Below the pieces are notes generated by a model, which did no database searches, was not told where the DNA came from, and worked only from the letters and a program-made list of their open reading frames with translations. A DNA stretch of 11,629 nt, from positions 1 to 11,629 of the forward strand of contig JAUIEQ010000013.1 in NCBI GenBank assembly GCA_030429785.1, written 5' to 3'. Each line of letters opens with the position of its first letter. Position 1 is the stretch's first letter. Below, piece after piece: positions 1-7,006 of this stretch. Source of the stretch: a bacterium. Its GTDB lineage: Bacteria > Patescibacteriota > Patescibacteriia > S139-126 > S139-133. The position numbers were made by a program, and so were the translations under genes.

Positions 1-138
1 AGGAATACCCAATATTTCGGCTCGCAACAAATACATCGGCAACGCTGCCAAAATCAAAAAGCCGCCATATTTTGGTCGAGCATACACAACCCCCAAAAAA
101 ATAAGACTACTTATTACAATTCCAACTAGACTATACAT
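1..138 (-). CDS. O-antigen ligase-like membrane protein, N-terminal part only
   Basis: Only the first 46 codons lie in the window, and the frame is still open at base 1. The visible protein starts MYSLVGIVISSLIFLGVV, one hydrophobic segment, then has a short ARPKYGG link and a second hydrophobic stretch ending in PMYLLRAEILGIP. In CPR genomes an N-terminus of this form (TM, R/KPxYG, TM, LPxYLxR...GIP) is typical of O-antigen ligase/polymerase family proteins (Wzy/WaaL-type, PF04932), which polymerise or transfer undecaprenyl-linked glycans at the outer face of the membrane. The ATG lies 3 bases past the flippase TGA, so translation is probably coupled to that gene; a flippase beside a polymerase/ligase fits surface polysaccharide export. 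The family call rests on a short, mostly hydrophobic stretch. Another polytopic membrane protein remains possible. Confidence 0.6.
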   Translation of the reverse strand, partial: MYSLVGIVISSLIFLGVVYARPKYGGFLILAALPMYLLRAEILGIP

Positions 139-141
139 ATA

Positions 142-1578
142 TCATGTATTCATTAACCGCTTAATGTCTCCAAAAGATACAACACGAAGCATATATACAC
201 AAGCTAGGTACCCTGCCATCGCAATCCCGCTCGCTATAGCCCAGTGCACCAAAAACAGTAACAACCATAACAAACCATAACACAGAACACCGGCTAGTAG
301 CAGCTTTGCGCTCGCTACTCCCATCAACCGCCAACTAGTGACGCGTTGAACATATACATACAAGGCTACTGCCACGACAGCCTCAGCCACAATTGTTACA
401 AGCGCAGCGCCGACTGAGCCATAAAACGGAATAACCACAAGGTATGCGCCAATAGCTCCAATAGCAATATAACCAAACTGCTTCATTTGCTGTATTTGAT
501 GACCAATGCCAACCATCACATACCCAAAAAGCTGACCAAAGAATACAAATCCTGCCGCCACGACCAACAACCGAAGCCACTGACCAGCTGCGACAAATTC
601 ACTACCAGCTATGAGCAACATGACATCATCAGCAACCAATGCAATTATAGCCACCATAGGCACTGCAACAAACACACTCAGGTCAAAACTTTTTTGCAAG
701 GCCGTGTGTAGTGATCGCAGATCTTGTGCCCGCCACCACTCTGCAAGCAACGGCAACAGCAACCCCAGGTACATAGCAGGAAATGATACGATAATTTCAA
801 GCACCTTATAAGCAGCGCCGTACAATCCTACCACATCAGCATCCCAAAACCATGACAAAATAACTGTATCTGCTTTGAAATACAACGTATTTAAAATAAT
901 AATAACGCCAAGCGGCCATGATTGCTGCACGATAGTTCGTACCAACACTCGATCCCATACCCACTGAACTGCGTGCTGACGAGCCAACAATGACCACAAT
1001 ACCACAAACTGAACTACACCATACACGATTGCAGTAGCCAAAGCTGCTCCAAAACCAAGATTCAACAACACAACCAACCACAACATCAACAGCGCAACTC
1101 CTTTGCTGACCACCTCTCCGCAAGCAACCACGCGCATACGGAATTGATGCTGAAAACTCACGACCAACATCTGGTTCAAACTTGCGAAAAAGAATGACCA
1201 CGACAAAATAGTCACTGCGACTTTGATCGACAACGTATACGGAAACAACCACACAATATGCGGAGCAATCAGCACCAATGCAATTGCTGAAAAAAGCCGC
1301 AACCAAAACAACTGCGAAAATACATGGCGTTGATCGCCCTCACGTGTGGTGTTGGTATGCTCACCCACTTCACCAAGCAGCTTCAAGCCAACCATATACA
1401 GCCCAAAATCAACCGAGATAGCAAACAACTGCAACCAACTAAACGCAACAATGTACCAACCAAACGCCTCTTGTCCTAAGTACCGCGCTAACATTGCCAT
1501 CGACACAACACCAATAACCAGACCACCAACGCGACCGCTGGCTTGTATGGCTGTATTTGTCAGCAACCTTTTAATCAT
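142..1578 (-). CDS. Polysaccharide/oligosaccharide flippase (Wzx/MVF-like)
   Basis: A 478-residue polytopic membrane protein, the usual length for the MOP-superfamily polysaccharide transporters (Polysacc_synt/Wzx, MurJ relatives), with about 12-14 hydrophobic helices along its whole length. The N-terminus carries the family's usual features: NTAIQASGRVGG in the first helix, then LARYLGQEAFGWY and a DFGLYMVGLK segment. Members flip undecaprenyl-pyrophosphate-linked glycans across the cytoplasmic membrane for capsule, O-antigen or glycoprotein assembly. I start it at the ATG at 1578, so the protein begins MIKRLLTNTA. The longer frame opens with a TTG inside the upstream terminator stem and would add residues unlike the family. 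No Shine-Dalgarno precedes the ATG; a TATACT box 5 bases upstream suggests a leaderless mRNA. It ends with TGA and runs almost directly into the O-antigen-ligase-like gene. The sugar substrate cannot be told from sequence. Confidence 0.9.
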   Translation of the reverse strand: MIKRLLTNTAIQASGRVGGLVIGVVSMAMLARYLGQEAFGWYIVAFSWLQLFAISVDFGLYMVGLKLLGEVGEHTNTTREGDQRHVFSQLFWLRLFSAIALVLIAPHIVWLFPYTLSIKVAVTILSWSFFFASLNQMLVVSFQHQFRMRVVACGEVVSKGVALLMLWLVVLLNLGFGAALATAIVYGVVQFVVLWSLLARQHAVQWVWDRVLVRTIVQQSWPLGVIIILNTLYFKADTVILSWFWDADVVGLYGAAYKVLEIIVSFPAMYLGLLLPLLAEWWRAQDLRSLHTALQKSFDLSVFVAVPMVAIIALVADDVMLLIAGSEFVAAGQWLRLLVVAAGFVFFGQLFGYVMVGIGHQIQQMKQFGYIAIGAIGAYLVVIPFYGSVGAALVTIVAEAVVAVALYVYVQRVTSWRLMGVASAKLLLAGVLCYGLLWLLLFLVHWAIASGIAMAGYLACVYMLRVVSFGDIKRLMNT

Positions 1579-1583
1579 ACACA

Positions 1584-1589
1584 AAGTAT
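1584..1589 (-). promoter_or_regulatory. Putative -10 box for the flippase gene (leaderless start)
   Basis: On the minus strand TATACT is followed by TTGTG and then the ATG at 1578, which puts the expected transcription start at or within a base of the initiation codon. No good -35 lies at 16-18 bp; TTGAAT is only 8 bp upstream. The region between the preceding terminator and the ATG is under 30 bases, so a longer leader has no room. Read-through past the terminator is the alternative. Confidence 0.35.
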
Positions 1590-1604
1590 ATGCTGGAAAT
1601 TCAA

Positions 1605-1633
1605 ATAAAAAAACCCTCAAATTACTTTGAGGG
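1605..1633 (-). terminator. Intrinsic terminator of the four-gene SPFH/TelA operon
   Basis: On the minus strand a perfect 8-bp stem, CCCTCAAA / TTTGAGGG, with a GTAA loop is followed directly by seven T. It begins 8 bases past the stop of the second SPFH lipoprotein gene and separates that operon from the flippase. Confidence 0.9.
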
Positions 1634-1641
1634 TATAGCTG

Positions 1642-2589
1642 TTACTTATTCAGCCTGATTGTTGAGCCTTCCGGAATAATCCGAACCTTGGTATTATTGC
1701 TTTTTCCAGATTCACTCTTCAGTGCATCAGTAACTGTGCGGAGTGTATAATAATTACGGAACCTGGTGTTTTTCAAATTTCGCTCAATTGCCAAATTCGA
1801 CTTCCTAATATACTCCGCATCCGTCTGCATAATGTTGTACTTTTTCTCTGCCTGCTTCAATAACTCTCGATACGACTTTAGCTCAGATCGTTTTTTGGAA
1901 ATCAATGTAATCTGGTCATCAACTACTTGGGGGTTTTCAAAGCTGGTCAGGTTAACTGCCATAATTTCAAAAACATCCGTAATCGCAATTGAATCTTTCG
2001 ACGTATACACACTACCATCTTCCGTGTTGGTGATTCGTGGAATCTTGATGGATCCCAGTATCTCAATGGTTTGTTCGCGAACTTGCCGTGATACAACATC
2101 AGTCTCAATTGACATTGCTGAATTTCGTGAAATAACATCACGAGCCACCATATCAAATATTGGCTGCACGTTGATATTAAAAATTCGCTGAAGATTAACC
2201 TTAATTTTCGACGTTCCACTCGGTAGTTTTAAATCATTACTTATGTAATTCAACACAAGATCAATCACTCGATCAGGAACAACCTGATACGTAAGCGTTA
2301 ACTCAAACCGCTGATTAATAACCTCTTGCATCAAAACATTGCCCTGCCAGTCAAACTCCTGCAAGGAGAGGTCAATGAGATACAAATTGTTAGCACCATT
2401 ACCCAGATTCCGCTTGCCTGTTTGCAAGACTTCAGGCTTGATACGACCACCATCTTCAGGAATCATAAAATAATACGGCTGCTCAAGTAATACCCCAGCT
2501 GTCTTAGGCGGTATAGTGTCATATGAATCTAAGCCACAGCCAGATACCAATACTAGCATCGCAATCATATACATATACAATAACTTCAT
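1642..2589 (-). CDS. SPFH/prohibitin-like lipoprotein (second of two)
   Basis: A 315-residue exported lipoprotein. Residues 1-17 form a short signal peptide with lipobox LVSGC, and Cys18 would be diacylated, so the body sits on the outer face of the membrane. Residues ~30-215 look like an SPFH (stomatin/prohibitin/flotillin/HflK-C) domain: beta strands around residues 80-105 (FELTLTYQV), then helix-rich stretches such as QPIFDMVARDVISRN and VSRQVREQTIEILGS. A charged probable coiled coil follows (~225-285), then the prohibitin-style ending KVRIIPEGSTIRLNK. SPFH proteins usually oligomerise into membrane-bound rings or microdomain scaffolds and often regulate proteases. The start has a good Shine-Dalgarno (AAGGAG, 8 bases away) and lies 26 bases after the first lipoprotein gene. 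It is the last gene before a strong terminator. The family call comes from sequence pattern; the function in this organism is unknown. Confidence 0.75.
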   Translation of the reverse strand: MKLLYMYMIAMLVLVSGCGLDSYDTIPPKTAGVLLEQPYYFMIPEDGGRIKPEVLQTGKRNLGNGANNLYLIDLSLQEFDWQGNVLMQEVINQRFELTLTYQVVPDRVIDLVLNYISNDLKLPSGTSKIKVNLQRIFNINVQPIFDMVARDVISRNSAMSIETDVVSRQVREQTIEILGSIKIPRITNTEDGSVYTSKDSIAITDVFEIMAVNLTSFENPQVVDDQITLISKKRSELKSYRELLKQAEKKYNIMQTDAEYIRKSNLAIERNLKNTRFRNYYTLRTVTDALKSESGKSNNTKVRIIPEGSTIRLNK

Positions 2590-2597
2590 GTTTGTCG

Positions 2598-2603
2598 CTC
2601 CTT
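2598..2603 (-). promoter_or_regulatory. Ribosome binding site, second SPFH lipoprotein
   Basis: AAGGAG on the minus strand, 8 bases before the ATG at 2589, supports that start and gives a full signal peptide with lipobox. Confidence 0.75.
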
Positions 2604-2615
2604 GTTGAGTGTGTG

Positions 2616-3527
2616 TTATTTACCATTGATGATGGTGAAATTACCGTTCTTATCAATTTCCAAATACAACTCTGTTTCAATTTCAGGATCTGAAATTGCG
2701 ATTTTGAGCAACTCCAACGCCTGAAAATTAATAAACTCTTGGCCAATAGACCGAGCCTCAGTAGCCACAGCGTCATTAAGTGCTTGTGTTTGCTTTAATA
2801 ACACTTGACCTTTGACAACACTAATCTCTTCTTCAATACTCAGAACATGTGTCTGGTATGCTTTTGCCACAGCACCCTCGGCAGCAGCCAAGACTTCTTT
2901 TGGGTAATCGATATTACCAACAAAGCACCCGATAATCTCAAAATCGTCATAAAAGTTTTCATATTGACGCCTAAAATTCTCCCGAAATTCATTTGTCAAA
3001 CTTTTTGACAACTGCGCTCGATCTGCCAAATCATTCGGCGTTTCATCATCATCAAACTGAGCATTTACATTCACTGTAGTTGTCTTGTCTACTCGAATAC
3101 CAATCCGCTTATTTGACAAAAACGCAAATGAAGTCTCACGCAAAATACGCTCAAATGCGGTCGGATACGTCCGAAAGTTCTTCACAATATTCGGCGCATC
3201 AACAGCTCTGAATAACAATGTAATTTCAAAATACATTTGCTGGTTATTAGCATGACGCATCACAACCGGAAGACTATCCAAACGAATTGCCTTTGGCGTA
3301 TACCGCACATGAATTACTTCAGCACCTACTAATGACGGAGCAATCTGATGGCGTCCAATACCGTATGACGTATCAACAATACCGCCACCTTCAGTGCGCA
3401 TCTTAGCGCTTTTGTTTGCAACCATATTATAGCCGGGCACATTTGACTCATGCGTACCACATCCCATCAAGGACAAAAACAAAACTACAAACAGCGCTCG
3501 TACTACATTTCGGAATACATTGTTCAT
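2616..3527 (-). CDS. SPFH/prohibitin-like lipoprotein (first of two)
   Basis: A 303-residue predicted lipoprotein. The signal peptide runs to lipobox LMGC with Cys23 as the lipidation site, followed by Gly, which normally favours export to the outer face. The body resembles prohibitin: an N-terminal strand region (TSYGIGRHQIAPS, typical of the SPFH entry where the domain meets the membrane), strands at MYFEITLLFRAVD, helix FERILRETSFAFLS, then an acidic insertion (FDDDETPND). A long helix follows (~215-265, rich in Ala, Glu and Gln), ending in a block ALELLKIAISDP before a short beta end. It pairs with the next gene, with which it is clearly distinct in sequence, as HflK pairs with HflC, so a hetero-oligomer is plausible. 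A weaker Shine-Dalgarno (AAAGGGA) sits 7 bases from the ATG. Its role is not known. Confidence 0.75.
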   Translation of the reverse strand: MNNVFRNVVRALFVVLFLSLMGCGTHESNVPGYNMVANKSAKMRTEGGGIVDTSYGIGRHQIAPSLVGAEVIHVRYTPKAIRLDSLPVVMRHANNQQMYFEITLLFRAVDAPNIVKNFRTYPTAFERILRETSFAFLSNKRIGIRVDKTTTVNVNAQFDDDETPNDLADRAQLSKSLTNEFRENFRRQYENFYDDFEIIGCFVGNIDYPKEVLAAAEGAVAKAYQTHVLSIEEEISVVKGQVLLKQTQALNDAVATEARSIGQEFINFQALELLKIAISDPEIETELYLEIDKNGNFTIINGK

Positions 3528-3553
3528 GCTGTGATCCCTTTCTGTGTGTTTGG

Positions 3554-5353
3554 TTATGATCGCGCGCTTAAAAATTCACGCAACGCTTTTGATTCTGCCA
3601 CGGTAACTGACCGCAACTTTTCTTGTTGTCGAACAGTATCGCGAGCAACATATTGGTTCAAGTCTTCATCAAGCAAATGCGTATACGAGCTTGAAACAGA
3701 CGAAAGAATACGCGCAATCTCGTCTTGCGAAGTGACAAAATCGCTTTGCAATACTGCGGCTTGCCGAGACAAGTTTGCTTGTTTTTTCATTTTTCGTAAA
3801 ATCGTCACCATTTGATTGAAAGCCGCTACACGACTCTGCATATCTTGTCGTAGTAACGCAAGCGAATCCTGGTTCTGCTTGAGCTGTTTTTCAATTGCCG
3901 CAACTGCATCTCTTGCAATTGTTGCAAATGTAAACTCATCAGCCTCAAGGGAATCTTTCAAAAAAGCAAGATTGTCTCTACGCAGTGATGCAAGTTCTGC
4001 AGCAACTGCTAATAACTCTTGCTCACCTGTCGCCAACCGAGTCAATGCTACACTTATTTGATCAATTCCTTTAAGACCCTGCTTCATTTCAGCAGCGATA
4101 ATCTGCGGAACTTCCGCATTCCTGCTCGTATCATACACTGCAGTAAGAGTACTCAGATGCTGACACAACTCACGAAACAAACGCTTGTCTATCCAGGTCA
4201 TCATTTCAGTGCATCCACGATACATATGTACTTGCGCCAAAAGTCTTTGTCGGCGTTGAAATAAAACCATGCCGATCATACAGATGAACAGAATACCAGC
4301 CAAAAGTATCGACATCCAAATCATGCGCTTCAGGCGAGGGTCAAACTCACCGTCAGCATCTGACTGCATCTCATTACGATCAGCCGCTCGCTGCTTGCGC
4401 GTGTTTGTCTCGGCAATAACGTTCTGACGGTTCTTCCAGTTGATCCCAGACTCATCAAGCGCATACAAGCCGTTCTGTTCGGTTGGGATACTAAACATAT
4501 CTTCCGAAACATTCGCCAACTGTGCTGTGATAGCACCGTCATACTCAGGAACTCCCAGAGCAGTCAGCACATCAACATCACACCCGTAATACTTATTTGC
4601 AACAAGGTCATGGTACGCTATACGAAATACTCGACGACCAAATGCATCCATATACCCTTTTACAACTCGCGCGCTGTCATATATCGAAATCGTACTTACA
4701 ACGGTGATCGTTGGTACGTGCAACTTCGATAGTTGAAGATCGGCTGTAATATCAGGAACTACAACGGTCTTACCCGCAGCATCTTTGGTTGGGTTGGTCA
4801 CATCTATTGTCTGAACAACGGTGCGAAACCCGAGCTTATCAATAACAAGCGTAACTGTACCTGTGTCACGTTCGAGCCTTGGTGTTAGAAACACTCTCCC
4901 GTCTTTAAGAATCATGCCAACATCAGCCGTGCCAACGCAATATACTTGCGCAGCAACAGCTGCTGCTGTATTGATTGTAACCGCGCCGCCTTTGATATTT
5001 GCAAACCACGGATCAACTACATTTGGCTTGTGAACAGCGTATGTAATATACCCGTCACCACGCAAATCATTCAACTCAACAGAAAATACTGCGGTTGCAT
5101 AGCTGCCGTTTGTCGGAACAACAATCTCTACTGCACGTGGCAACTGCTTGCCAAGGACCTGATACCGATCATGCATAAACTCGGTTAACTGAAACGCACC
5201 ATGAGCATCCAACTGAACATGATCAACACCAACCACAATCACCGAAACGTTGCGCAGTGGTCCATGCTCACTCTGGAATACCAATGATTTCTCAGCTACA
5301 AGAAACGTACTTGCGCACATCAGCACAAGTACAGCATATTGTAATAGTTTCAC
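3554..5353 (-). CDS. Single-pass membrane protein with exported beta-rich ectodomain and cytoplasmic helical domain
   Basis: A 599-residue protein I cannot assign to a named family. Residues 1-20 are a signal peptide (cleavage after LVA). Residues ~24-100 have the shape of a carboxypeptidase-regulatory-like beta-sandwich (EHGPLRNVSVIVVG...LDAHGAFQLTE); residues ~150-210 repeat a similar strand pattern (DGRVFLTP...GTVTLVIDKLGFRT). Residues ~320-343 are charged linker. Residues 344-365 are one TM helix bordered by RLKR outside and QRRQR inside. Residues 370-599 are helical and rich in Ala, Leu, Gln, Glu and Lys, probably a cytoplasmic coiled-coil bundle. No catalytic motif (kinase, peptidase, ATPase) was seen. 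The start is GTG, with AAAGGAGT 6 bases before it overlapping the stop of the TelA-like gene, which indicates translational coupling. By position and topology it could link the cytoplasmic TelA-like protein to the surface SPFH lipoproteins; that is inference. Confidence 0.8.
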   Translation of the reverse strand: MKLLQYAVLVLMCASTFLVAEKSLVFQSEHGPLRNVSVIVVGVDHVQLDAHGAFQLTEFMHDRYQVLGKQLPRAVEIVVPTNGSYATAVFSVELNDLRGDGYITYAVHKPNVVDPWFANIKGGAVTINTAAAVAAQVYCVGTADVGMILKDGRVFLTPRLERDTGTVTLVIDKLGFRTVVQTIDVTNPTKDAAGKTVVVPDITADLQLSKLHVPTITVVSTISIYDSARVVKGYMDAFGRRVFRIAYHDLVANKYYGCDVDVLTALGVPEYDGAITAQLANVSEDMFSIPTEQNGLYALDESGINWKNRQNVIAETNTRKQRAADRNEMQSDADGEFDPRLKRMIWMSILLAGILFICMIGMVLFQRRQRLLAQVHMYRGCTEMMTWIDKRLFRELCQHLSTLTAVYDTSRNAEVPQIIAAEMKQGLKGIDQISVALTRLATGEQELLAVAAELASLRRDNLAFLKDSLEADEFTFATIARDAVAAIEKQLKQNQDSLALLRQDMQSRVAAFNQMVTILRKMKKQANLSRQAAVLQSDFVTSQDEIARILSSVSSSYTHLLDEDLNQYVARDTVRQQEKLRSVTVAESKALREFLSARS

Positions 5354-5358
5354 GTATC

Positions 5359-5366
5359 ACTCCTTT
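5359..5366 (-). promoter_or_regulatory. Ribosome binding site overlapping the upstream stop codon
   Basis: AAAGGAGT on the minus strand shares bases with the TAA of the TelA-like gene (5365-5367) and lies 5 bases before the GTG at 5353. It decides the GTG start and suggests that ribosomes ending the first gene reload on the second. Confidence 0.7.
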
Positions 5367-6339
5367 ATTGTTGATTGGTACTTGTATGCTCAGAGAGCGC
5401 TTGAGTAATTCGATCTCGACTAGCCGCTGCAGCGGCTTCAATCTGACCGTACTCTGCATGCGCTTTGTCAAAAACTTCACGAACACCCCGAATGGTATCA
5501 ACCATATTGCCAGCGATGTGCTCAATCGTGTCCACCAAAATAACCGGACGCGCTGCTATCTCTGCTGTCGCTAACGCATTTGCCTTGCTCTGATCTGATG
5601 TTATTTTAATCAGCTCATTAAGACTCTTAGCTGTTTGATTCACAACTGCAATAGCGTTCGCGGTGTCGCTGTTAAAAACAGCAAGCGCTGTTGTTTGCGC
5701 CAACAAAGCTCTGACCTGCGGCGCCATGGTTGTAATGCTTTCATACAGTATTTCCCTCCCCTGCAAAGCAATGGAAATTTGAGCGGCATTGGTAGCAGAT
5801 GTTGATTGCCAGCCAATAAGGTCAGCTATTGTTTTCTTGTACCGCTGAATCGCCTGACGAATCTCTACTTGCTCTTGTTCCGTTGCAGTTGTAAGACAGT
5901 CCTCCAATGCTAACTGCTCTGTTTTCAGAGCTGTAATAGTAGCACCAAGATCATTATCAAACTGCTTTGATTGATCGCGCAGTGTTTCCATTTTTTCGAT
6001 TGATTTTTCGAGCGAATCACGCACTGCAATCAACCGATTTTGCTGCTCTTCAATCACCGTTTTCAAGTTATGCATCTTTTTGAATTTTCGAACCAACCGA
6101 TTTTTTTGGCTACTGACTATCCGAGCCAGCCAGTTTCCATCTTGTGCAATCTCAGCAATATGTCCTTGCATATCAAGTAGCAAGTCAGACGCTTCACCAA
6201 TTTTTCCAGCTGTAGCGTTACTCAAAATTGCATCACTGGCTTGCACAATCTCTGCAATCGATGGCTCAATACGCTTACGAAGCACCAACGAACTGCTTTG
6301 CTTAAGCAGTGCTTGAGCACTACCAGGCTGATTACTCAT
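5365..6339 (-). CDS. TelA-like coiled-coil protein (toxic anion resistance family)
   Basis: A 324-residue soluble, almost wholly helical protein without signal peptide, TM segment or cysteine-rich motif. The layout follows the TelA family (PF05816): an N-terminal helical part, a basic element (RLVRKFKKMHNLKTVIEE) that aligns with the family's KYxSxQSHID-type stretch, and a heptad region (~100-160). The C-terminal helices contain QISIALQGREILYESI and AVVNQTAKSLNELIKITSD, resembling the family's long Q/N-rich bundle. TelA was named for tellurite resistance, but in most bacteria its role is unclear; members often sit beside membrane-associated partners. The start chosen is the ATG at 6339. A GTG two codons upstream overlaps the strong Shine-Dalgarno GGAGGTG and cannot use it. 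It is the first gene of the four-gene operon. The assignment is from pattern similarity only and a generic coiled-coil protein remains possible. Confidence 0.6.
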   Translation of the reverse strand: MSNQPGSAQALLKQSSSLVLRKRIEPSIAEIVQASDAILSNATAGKIGEASDLLLDMQGHIAEIAQDGNWLARIVSSQKNRLVRKFKKMHNLKTVIEEQQNRLIAVRDSLEKSIEKMETLRDQSKQFDNDLGATITALKTEQLALEDCLTTATEQEQVEIRQAIQRYKKTIADLIGWQSTSATNAAQISIALQGREILYESITTMAPQVRALLAQTTALAVFNSDTANAIAVVNQTAKSLNELIKITSDQSKANALATAEIAARPVILVDTIEHIAGNMVDTIRGVREVFDKAHAEYGQIEAAAAASRDRITQALSEHTSTNQQ

Positions 6340-6343
6340 ACAC

Positions 6344-6349
6344 ACCTCC
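6344..6349 (-). promoter_or_regulatory. Strong ribosome binding site of the TelA-like gene
   Basis: GGAGGT on the minus strand, four bases before the ATG at 6339, is the best Shine-Dalgarno in the window and rules out the GTG at 6345 as start. Confidence 0.75.
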
Positions 6350-6364
6350 GTAATCTGTTTTTGG

Positions 6365-6375
6365 ATTATATATCA
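6365..6375 (-). promoter_or_regulatory. Putative promoter of the SPFH/TelA operon
   Basis: Minus strand TGATATATAAT contains an extended -10 (TG then TATATA) and overlapping TATAAT at 6365-6370. No convincing -35 lies 16-18 bp upstream, which is usual for extended -10 promoters. The start site would be near 6358, giving a short leader of about 19 bases that carries the strong Shine-Dalgarno. Confidence 0.5.
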
Positions 6376-6528
6376 ACTACATAAACTGCGTACATATTTA
6401 CTTTTCAAACAACACTTCAAACAAAGTAGCCAAAAAACTACTAAGCTGATAGCAAAAATTAGCACAAAACCATCTATGAATCAACTTTTTTATACACGTC
6501 AACATATTGCCAGTAAAAATAACACCCG

Positions 6529-6557
6529 TTGACTTTTGCCCCAAAACATGCTACAAT
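6529..6557 (+). promoter_or_regulatory. Near-consensus sigma-70-type promoter
   Basis: TTGACT (6529-6534), a 17-base spacer, and TACAAT (6552-6557). The start is expected near 6564, which leaves a leader of about 76 bases before the ATG at 6640. This is one of the two best promoter matches in the window. Confidence 0.8.
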
Positions 6558-6564
6558 TACGGTG

Positions 6565-6590
6565 TAATAAGCGAAAAATCACGTTTATTA
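6565..6590 (+). promoter_or_regulatory. Hairpin at the 5' end of the leader RNA
   Basis: TAATAAGCG (6565-6573) pairs with CGTTTATTA (6582-6590) over 9 bp, one of them G-U, around an 8-base A-rich loop. It begins at or one base after the predicted transcription start, so the mRNA would carry a hairpin at its very 5' end, an arrangement known to protect bacterial messages from 5'-end-dependent decay. Confidence 0.55.
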
Positions 6591-6603
6591 TCAAAAAAAT
6601 CAA

Positions 6604-6623
6604 CCTAAGCTTCACGCTATAGG
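6604..6623 (+). promoter_or_regulatory. Second leader hairpin, with AGG in its stem
   Basis: CCTAAGC (6604-6610) pairs with GCT-A-TAGG (6616-6623) with one bulged A and loop TTCAC. The AGG in the 3' arm is the only Shine-Dalgarno-like string near the start, but it is 16 bases from the ATG and would be hidden in the stem. Confidence 0.4.
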
Positions 6624-6639
6624 TCAAAAACAAAAATAT

Positions 6640-6990
6640 ATGTTGCTTAAACAACGCCATTTCAAATGGCTACACAACACTCCAATTCCTTGGCTCAAAC
6701 CAAAACATTGGTGGGAAGAATACGAACAGATCTTAGTCATTGCCGCATCAGTGGTATTGGTGACTATATTAGGTTTCTTATTACGATTCAGTATTGTTCC
6801 CAAGGCTGTTACTGAACAGTTGTATATTTCTCCGTTATCATATAGTTATGAAGCGGATTTTTTTGTGACCCAAGATTCACAACCCACGCTCAACCATCCA
6901 CTTGAAATCGTTCAATTTTTTGATGACTCAAACCCTTTCACAACCCTCCCTGCACACGCCAGCTCAAGCCCACTTACCCGGCGGAACTAG
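6640..6990 (+). CDS. Small single-pass membrane protein, unknown
   Basis: A 116-residue protein I do not recognise. The N-terminus (1-28) is basic and rich in Trp (W10, W18, W24, W25; LKPKHWWEEYEQ just before the membrane). Residues 30-49 form one TM helix (ILVIAASVVLVTILGFLLRF). The remaining ~65 residues should lie outside and contain polar, aromatic sequence with a PxxxHASSS-type tail. By the positive-inside rule the N-terminus is cytoplasmic. It is a single-gene transcript: its own promoter and two-hairpin leader precede it, and a terminator follows 16 bases after the TAG. No Shine-Dalgarno is placed to serve the ATG. Coding status is supported by the open frame, promoter, terminator and a clear TM pattern. 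Confidence 0.65.
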   Translation: MLLKQRHFKWLHNTPIPWLKPKHWWEEYEQILVIAASVVLVTILGFLLRFSIVPKAVTEQLYISPLSYSYEADFFVTQDSQPTLNHPLEIVQFFDDSNPFTTLPAHASSSPLTRRN

Positions 6991-7006
6991 AGGCAATTAA
7001 TAATTC

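Larger units (their letters stand above)
6340..6639. other. Divergent AT-rich intergenic region
   Basis: About 300 bases without a gene between the minus-strand TelA-like operon and the plus-strand 116-residue protein gene. It holds the operon promoter on the left (near 6365), the consensus-like plus promoter on the right (6529-6557) and two leader hairpins. Between about 6376 and 6528 I see only AT-rich sequence with no ORF, RNA gene or clear repeat. A TTGACG on the minus strand near 6497-6502 has no good -10 partner. Confidence 0.6.

Noticed and set aside
836..1306. Long secondary minus-strand frame within the flippase gene
   Set aside because: It lies wholly inside a well-supported flippase gene, with composition (Cys, Ser and Val runs) typical of an out-of-frame shadow.
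1579..1620. N-terminal extension of the flippase starting at a TTG codon at 1620
   Set aside because: The TTG lies inside the stem of the upstream terminator, the extra residues are not family-like, and MIKRLLTNTA is a typical flippase start.
5365..6339. A classical tellurite-resistance (ter) operon
   Set aside because: Only a TelA-like gene is present; no TerB, TerC, TerD or TerZ-like gene lies nearby, so a tellurite role is not supported.
6340..6345. GTG start two codons upstream for the TelA-like gene
   Set aside because: It overlaps the GGAGGTG Shine-Dalgarno; the ATG at 6339 is correctly spaced.
6497..6502. TTGACG on the minus strand as a second promoter for the SPFH/TelA operon
   Set aside because: No acceptable -10 box lies 16-18 bases downstream.
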